This document shows positions 59,155-64,000 of a DNA stretch of 64,000 nt, in pieces. Every line of letters starts with the position of its first letter. Position 1 is the first letter of the stretch. The stretch is taken from NCBI GenBank assembly GCA_029706075.1, contig JAINUG010000175.1, forward strand, positions 1,167,458-1,231,457, read 5' to 3'. Below the pieces are notes generated by a model that ran no database searches, had not been told where the DNA came from, and saw only the letters and a list, made by a program, of their open reading frames with translations. The position numbers were made by a program, and so were the translations under genes. The stretch comes from Aldrovandia affinis (Eukaryota; Chordata; Actinopteri; Notacanthiformes; Halosauridae).

Positions 59155-59372
59155 ATAGGGCAGTAGTGTAGTGTAGTGTAGTGTAATGTTTAGGGAACTG
59201 GGCTCGTAACTCAGAGGTTCCAGGCTTGATTCCCAGGTGGGGCACTGCCGTTGTACACTTGAGCAAAGTACTTAACCTGAATTGCTTCAGTAAAATTCCA
59301 GCTGTATAAATTGTATGTAAAGACATGTAGAATGTGTAAGGGTGTCTGCTAAATGCCTAAATGTAGAACATG
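59155..59372 (+). mobile_element. tRNA-derived SINE, family B, nearly complete
   Basis: The head TGTTTAGGGAACTGGGCTCG and B box GGCTTGATTCC are followed by the body CTGAATTGCTTCAGTAAAAT and the tail GGGTGTCTGCTAAATGCC. It is preceded by (TAGTG)n and is the best forward copy of the family in this window. Confidence 0.82.
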
Positions 59373-59699
59373 CTCCACTCTGAGCTTCCTGTGTGTCCTT
59401 CTGTTTTCTGTACCAGCATGTTCCTTGTTTTATTACTTTATTACAGGTTTCTAAATGTCAACCCCATCTTTCAGTTATGCAAAGACCTGTGAGAACTAGT
59501 ATACCCGGGGGGGATGTCAGTGAACTGTCAACTATCAGCAGCAGCTTGTATTTTATGTCAGATTCGAAATGCTCATAGATTTGAGTTTCTGTCCTGCAGT
59601 GTAAACATGCCACAGGCTGTTATGAGTGACAGCCTTGTTTTACTCAGAAGTTCCCATCGCTCTGAAGCATAAACAGTTTCAACAGTTTCTGAGCCTAAC

Positions 59700-59950
59700 A
59701 TATTTATGTGTTCTGCAGCCTCAAGATCCTCTACTGTGCATATTTATGATCCCATACACACACCAGTGCATGGAGATACTCCACTAACAGCACAGATCCC
59801 ATATACACACCAGTTACACAAATATATTTATTATCCAGATACCTGTATGTCTTGTGTGTTCTTTCACTTCACATTGATCCAAACCAAATTTCACCCCAGG
59901 GATTACTCCTATTCTATACTCTCACAGATCCCATACACACACCAGATACT
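59700..59950. repeat. dispersed short repeat (GATCCCATACACACACCAG)
   Basis: Three copies of GATCCCATA(C/T)ACACACCAG are spaced over 250 bp. The reason for the pattern is unknown. Confidence 0.5.
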
Positions 59951-60615
59951 CAGCTCAGTCATGTTGGATAGTATGAAATCACTGTCCTTGGGTACAGAGG
60001 GACTGTGTCACTTTAAGAGCCCAGATTATAAAAAGCCTGGTTGCTCCAGTGTAGTATTCCATCATAGGTGGATCTCCCAGTCAAGCCAGACTGGCTATTG
60101 TCCCTGGTTTCCTGTCAATAACAGATGATTGTATATTGTTTTAAAGAGCGTGTTTCCCTACTCCTGAAAGGCAGCGGTGTGACGTCACCCTCATGTTGTA
60201 TGTTTGACTTCCTCTCAATGTGCTCTGTGTTTTTGGAAAGCCCTGCGTGCCCTTGTCCCCGTCGTACGTGTGAAACCTGTGCAGTCAGCACGTTTCTCCA
60301 GCCCTGCCCATTGTTCTCCCTGTCTCAGTCTGCGCCGTCACCTTGCACAGGAAACACTCAAACCATAAAAATCATCCTTTCATTGTGTCAAAAGAATTGG
60401 ACGTCACTGTCCTGACATTTTTGTTTCGGCCAGATTATTAATAATAATTTTGTTACCGAAGCCACTGAAGTATGTCTGGGCAGTGTACAGACATACAAGA
60501 TAAGAACTTTATTATGGTCTGGCCCTCTTACCAACACTGTTACAGTACATCAATATTAATGTACAGAATGACAGGGAAATTATCCGTTCTGGAACAGAAT
60601 ATGAAGCGGATTTCA

Positions 60616-61340
60616 GTAATAATAATAATTATGAATTTTATTTATATAGCACACTTTAAAATACAGAGAAATCTCAAGGTGCTTTACAACAGGTTGTTAT
60701 AAAAACAAGATTAACAGATACCATTTCAAAACAACAAAAAGAGAGAAGAGGGGGAAAAGAGCAATACAAATACATACAATCTAATTGTCCTATACACATA
60801 ATAAAATAAATGATACACATAATACATTTTTTCTTTAAAAAAATGTATGGGTGTTCATTGTGCGGTTCTGTGCAATTTAAAGTGAAGTTTAGTGGTTTGG
60901 AAAAGCAGAGATGAAAAGGTTGAGTCTTGAAAGTTGTGTCTTGAAAGTGGTGAGAGAGCTGGAAGTCCTGATGTGATATGGGAGCTGATTCCAAAGGCGT
61001 GGTGCCAGGGAACAGAATGAAGGTCCCCCATGGTGTGGAGGTGGGTTCTGGGGACAGTGAGGAGGTTGGAGGTGAAAGAGCTGGATCTGAGGGCTCAGGT
61101 AGTTGTCTGGGGAGTGAGAAGGTTTTGGAGGTAGATGGGGCTGTTTCCAGTGATAGTTTTTAAGGTGTGGAGAAGAATTTTGAAATTGATCCAGATTTCA
61201 ACAGGGAGCCAGAATTGGGGTGATGTGATTTGATTTTCTTGTCCTGGTGAGAATACGGGCAGCACTGTTTTGTATGTACTGTAGGCGTTGAATGGTAGGC
61301 CGTTCAGTGGATTTCAGCTCACACAATTAGAAGGTACATT
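60616..61340 (-). mobile_element. unclassified fish interspersed repeat
   Basis: The end ATTTTATTTATATAGCACAC then AAGGTGCTTTACAA, and the body GATTCCAAAGGCGTGGTGCC and CAGAATTGGGGTGATGTGAT, look like a common fish repeat of LINE or DNA type. I cannot place its family or ends. Confidence 0.5.
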
Positions 61341-61812
61341 CTGAGCAGTGGCTTACTTTTATAGTCCTGTGTTTCCAGAAGTAATTTCAATGAGGTTTCA
61401 TCGATTGTGTTGACTGGGCAAAATTGCCATTACGTTGGTATAGCTCTCTGCTTGTCTAAGAGCTTGGCTTAACGTCCATGGCTTTACGCTAATTTAAATG
61501 TGCACTTAAGGTTTAATTATGGAGATAGAAGGTTTATTGCTCTCTGACAGTCCCGTAAATCTGTGTGTCACATTGAGCAAACATCCAGGACAATAACATT
61601 CTAAACCAATGGGCTGTAATGTATGTGTGAGCTGTCAGCTAAGTGGATGCGTGCGCATATATCCATTCCAACAAAAGAAACACTTCAGCATCTTTCGCCC
61701 CGACTACCATATTCTAGGAGCACCGTAAATTGCCCATATGTGGGTGGAGTAATCACTTACCAACCCCCTGTGAAAACCAAGGGTGACTGAAACTTAAAGA
61801 GGGCACCACATG

Positions 61813-62130
61813 GGCTTCCCAGGTGGTGTAGCGGTAGAACGTCTGACACTGCCCACTGCGACCAGGGTTTGATTCCACCAGGTCATGCCAGTATTGGCTC
61901 TGGCCAGGAGTGCCACTAGGGGCGGCAATTGGCTGTCCAGGGAGGGGGGAGGTCCTGTGCGTTACGGTGACTGTGGCAGATGCCGGCTCGGAGGAGGCGG
62001 TGCAGCTCTCACTACCGGTCTCGGGACTACAGCAGCGAATTCTCATACGTGGGAGGGGGGTAATTGACATGAAAAAGAGAGGGCATAATTGGATACTAAA
62101 TTGAAAGAAAAAATGGGAATGAACAGCAAA
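61813..62130 (+). mobile_element. tRNA-derived SINE, family A
   Basis: A clear tRNA-like head, GGTGTAGCGGTAGAACGTCT, with B box GGGTTTGATTCC; then the GC-rich body and the end AGGGCATAATTGGATACTAA with an A-rich tail. Confidence 0.8.
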
Positions 62131-63046
62131 AATAGCAAATAAAATAAATAAATAAAAAGGCACCCCATGAAATGCCCTGCTCCCCCTGCTTTGATTGAGG
62201 AACGACAGAGAGGGGAGGGGGTTTGAGGGGACAGAGTGCTGAGTCTGTGGGCAGCCATTCTGAGTTTATCGAGTTTGAACAGGAGGCATTACGGAGGACG
62301 GGCAAGCCCTGCCTCTGGATTATATTTATAGAAATATAATCAAATATATTTCTATGAATATAACAACTATTTATGTTACTATAAATATTGTAAATGTAAT
62401 GTCATTTCTAGACTTTATTTACTAAAAGGGCGCCAACAGGTCTGTAATCTAATCTTATCCTGAGGTGGGGGAGTCTGTGGGGAGGAAGGGAACATTGAGG
62501 AGGACAGCAGGGCGGGGCCCCCGTCTGGAGATGATGAGGGAGGACCAGTATAGAATCTGCCTGGAAGGGGCTGTCTGTGGGAACCCTGTGTGTAGAGGAT
62601 GATGGAGGTTCATCTCTGTGGAAGAACAGACAGTCATTACACCCCCGCAGCTAATAAACACTGTCACAACTAAAGAGCTTAAAGGACTGTTTTCTGAAAA
62701 TCTGTCAGTCGTGGACCTTGGAGTTATCATAAAACATGTGCACCTCATTTTACCTTCGAAATTCTGGTAAACTGAACCCTGGGGAGAGTGTTTTGCTGGC
62801 CATACAAAGTCAGGCTCATTTCACCAAATTTGGCTTCTCTTGGTTTCATTGTCTTACAGAATCACCTCAGGGTAACTTCAGCAGACCGCTGGTCTGGGTC
62901 CTGATGCTCTTTGAAGAAAGCAGCAGACAGTGTAGGAGACTCCACCATGAACTCACATACATTATGAATGACCATATTTCCATTCTGATATTTAAATTTT
63001 CATAGACAAAATTACAGATCAGATATAGGCACAGAAATAGATTGTT

Positions 63047-63330
63047 TGGCCCCAGAGTGGTGCAACTGGTAAAGGCAGGTTTCCCACTGCAGCCTGGGTT
63101 CGACCCCAGGAGTCCCGCTTGGGGGCGCTGATTGGCTATCTGCCCCAGGGGAAGGGGGAGGGAAGCTGGCATGAGCTTGCTGCATGCAAGCGGATTTGTG
63201 TGTGTCGGAGTTAGGGTTGACAGCTTGGCAACTTCCATCTCGTGCAGGATGGAGGGGAGAGAGGGGTAGTTGAACTAGAAGAGGGTACAATTGGCCACCA
63301 AACTGGAAGAAAATGGGAAAAGTCTTAAAT
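63047..63330 (+). mobile_element. tRNA-derived SINE, family A
   Basis: The head CCCAGAGTGGTGCAACTGGT and B box GGGTTCGACCCC are followed by GGGGGCGCTGATTGGCTATC and the end GGGTACAATTGGCCACCAAA then an A-rich tail. Confidence 0.82.
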
Positions 63331-63339
63331 AAATGTATA

Positions 63340-64000
63340 TTAAAAAATATAGATTTATTATCTTGCTTTGCATTGAGGCATATTTCATGTATAGTGAGTA
63401 AGTATGTTAATGTCTCATCACGAAGTCTTCAGCACATTTTGAGCTTGCTAAAAGCTCATATTTTCCTGGAAGTCACAAGTGTTTACTGAAACAGATAGAT
63501 TTGCGATAAAGCTTGCAATGTTTACTTCCGATGCGCAACCACCATTTCCACGGCAACCACCAAAGGACAGTGCGTTTTCATTTACCCTGTGAAACCACAA
63601 TGAAGCACGCGGTGTACAAAACTTGTTTTTCTTCCAGGCCTGCAGTTATAGTTTTTGTGTACTTCTTTCATAGTGAAATGTGAATTCATATGGAACAAAT
63701 CATAAATGCCTGATCAAAGGTACTTCTTCAAGGCCAATATAGAAGAGCAGAAGAGCGCGGTTGACTTGGAGCAGTGCCAGTGGCCCTGGGAAAAGCACAA
63801 TGCACACATCGTAGGGAGGAATGCTGTCTGTACTTTATTGCGCTCATGTTTTTCTTCAGGGAGGGAACAGTAATCTTCCCACGTTGTTTCTTTTAAAGGG
63901 TCCCTAGAGTGCCTCTGTAAAACATGAACCAAGGGAAAACGTTTGGTTGGACACACCAAGCATTTATCCAACACCCTTGCATCTTTATTTTACCCATACT
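63340..64000. other. unassigned intergenic, window edge
   Basis: A GC-richer patch near 63520-63600 has ACTTCCG, TGCGCA and CACGGCAACC, which resemble ETS, NRF1 and RFX half-sites. No gene is recognised. Confidence 0.3.

Overview
The window is vertebrate nuclear DNA, almost certainly from a teleost fish. It has short GT-AG exons in long AT-rich introns, (CA)n tracts, and fish-type Tc1, hAT, L2-like and tRNA-derived SINE repeats. I cannot name the species. There are no operons, no CRISPR arrays and no convincing tRNA or rRNA genes.

Two protein genes are supported, both on the minus strand. Positions 1-33600 hold the 5' nineteen coding exons (about 850 codons) of an ELAPOR/EIG121-family gene, best called elapor2 (KIAA1324L). 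It encodes a secretory-pathway type I membrane protein with a cysteine-rich ectodomain. The gene leaves the window at position 1, before the expected transmembrane segment and tail. Every splice phase fits except the last, exon 18 to exon 19, which is one base off. Positions 38247-39626 hold all four coding exons of tmem243, whose predicted 118-residue product matches my recollection of the human protein along its length. As I recall, the human orthologues also sit close together on 7q21, with DMTF1 between them; no DMTF1-like exon is visible here.

The elapor2 introns are full of mobile and tandem DNA. Intron 13 carries a three-level nest: a Harbinger-like MITE inside a Tc1 element inside a hAT element, each with its target duplication. 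Intron 2 carries two oppositely oriented hAT derivatives with BED-finger remnants and perfect 8-bp duplications. Introns 12 and 10 carry the same 18-bp minisatellite. Exon 3 lies between two tandem arrays, and a 146-bp (CA)n begins 12 nt past the exon 15 donor.

From about 42.4 to 64 kb I recognise no host gene. This part holds a decayed CR1-like LINE, an internally deleted L2-like LINE, a near full-length Tc1 element with long terminal inverted repeats, two solo-LTR-like fossils, many SINEs, microsatellites and a near-perfect 37-bp hairpin. I found no clear new gene system. The most useful leads are the exon 18 frame problem, the nested insertions, the hairpin and the tandem repeats pressed against splice sites.
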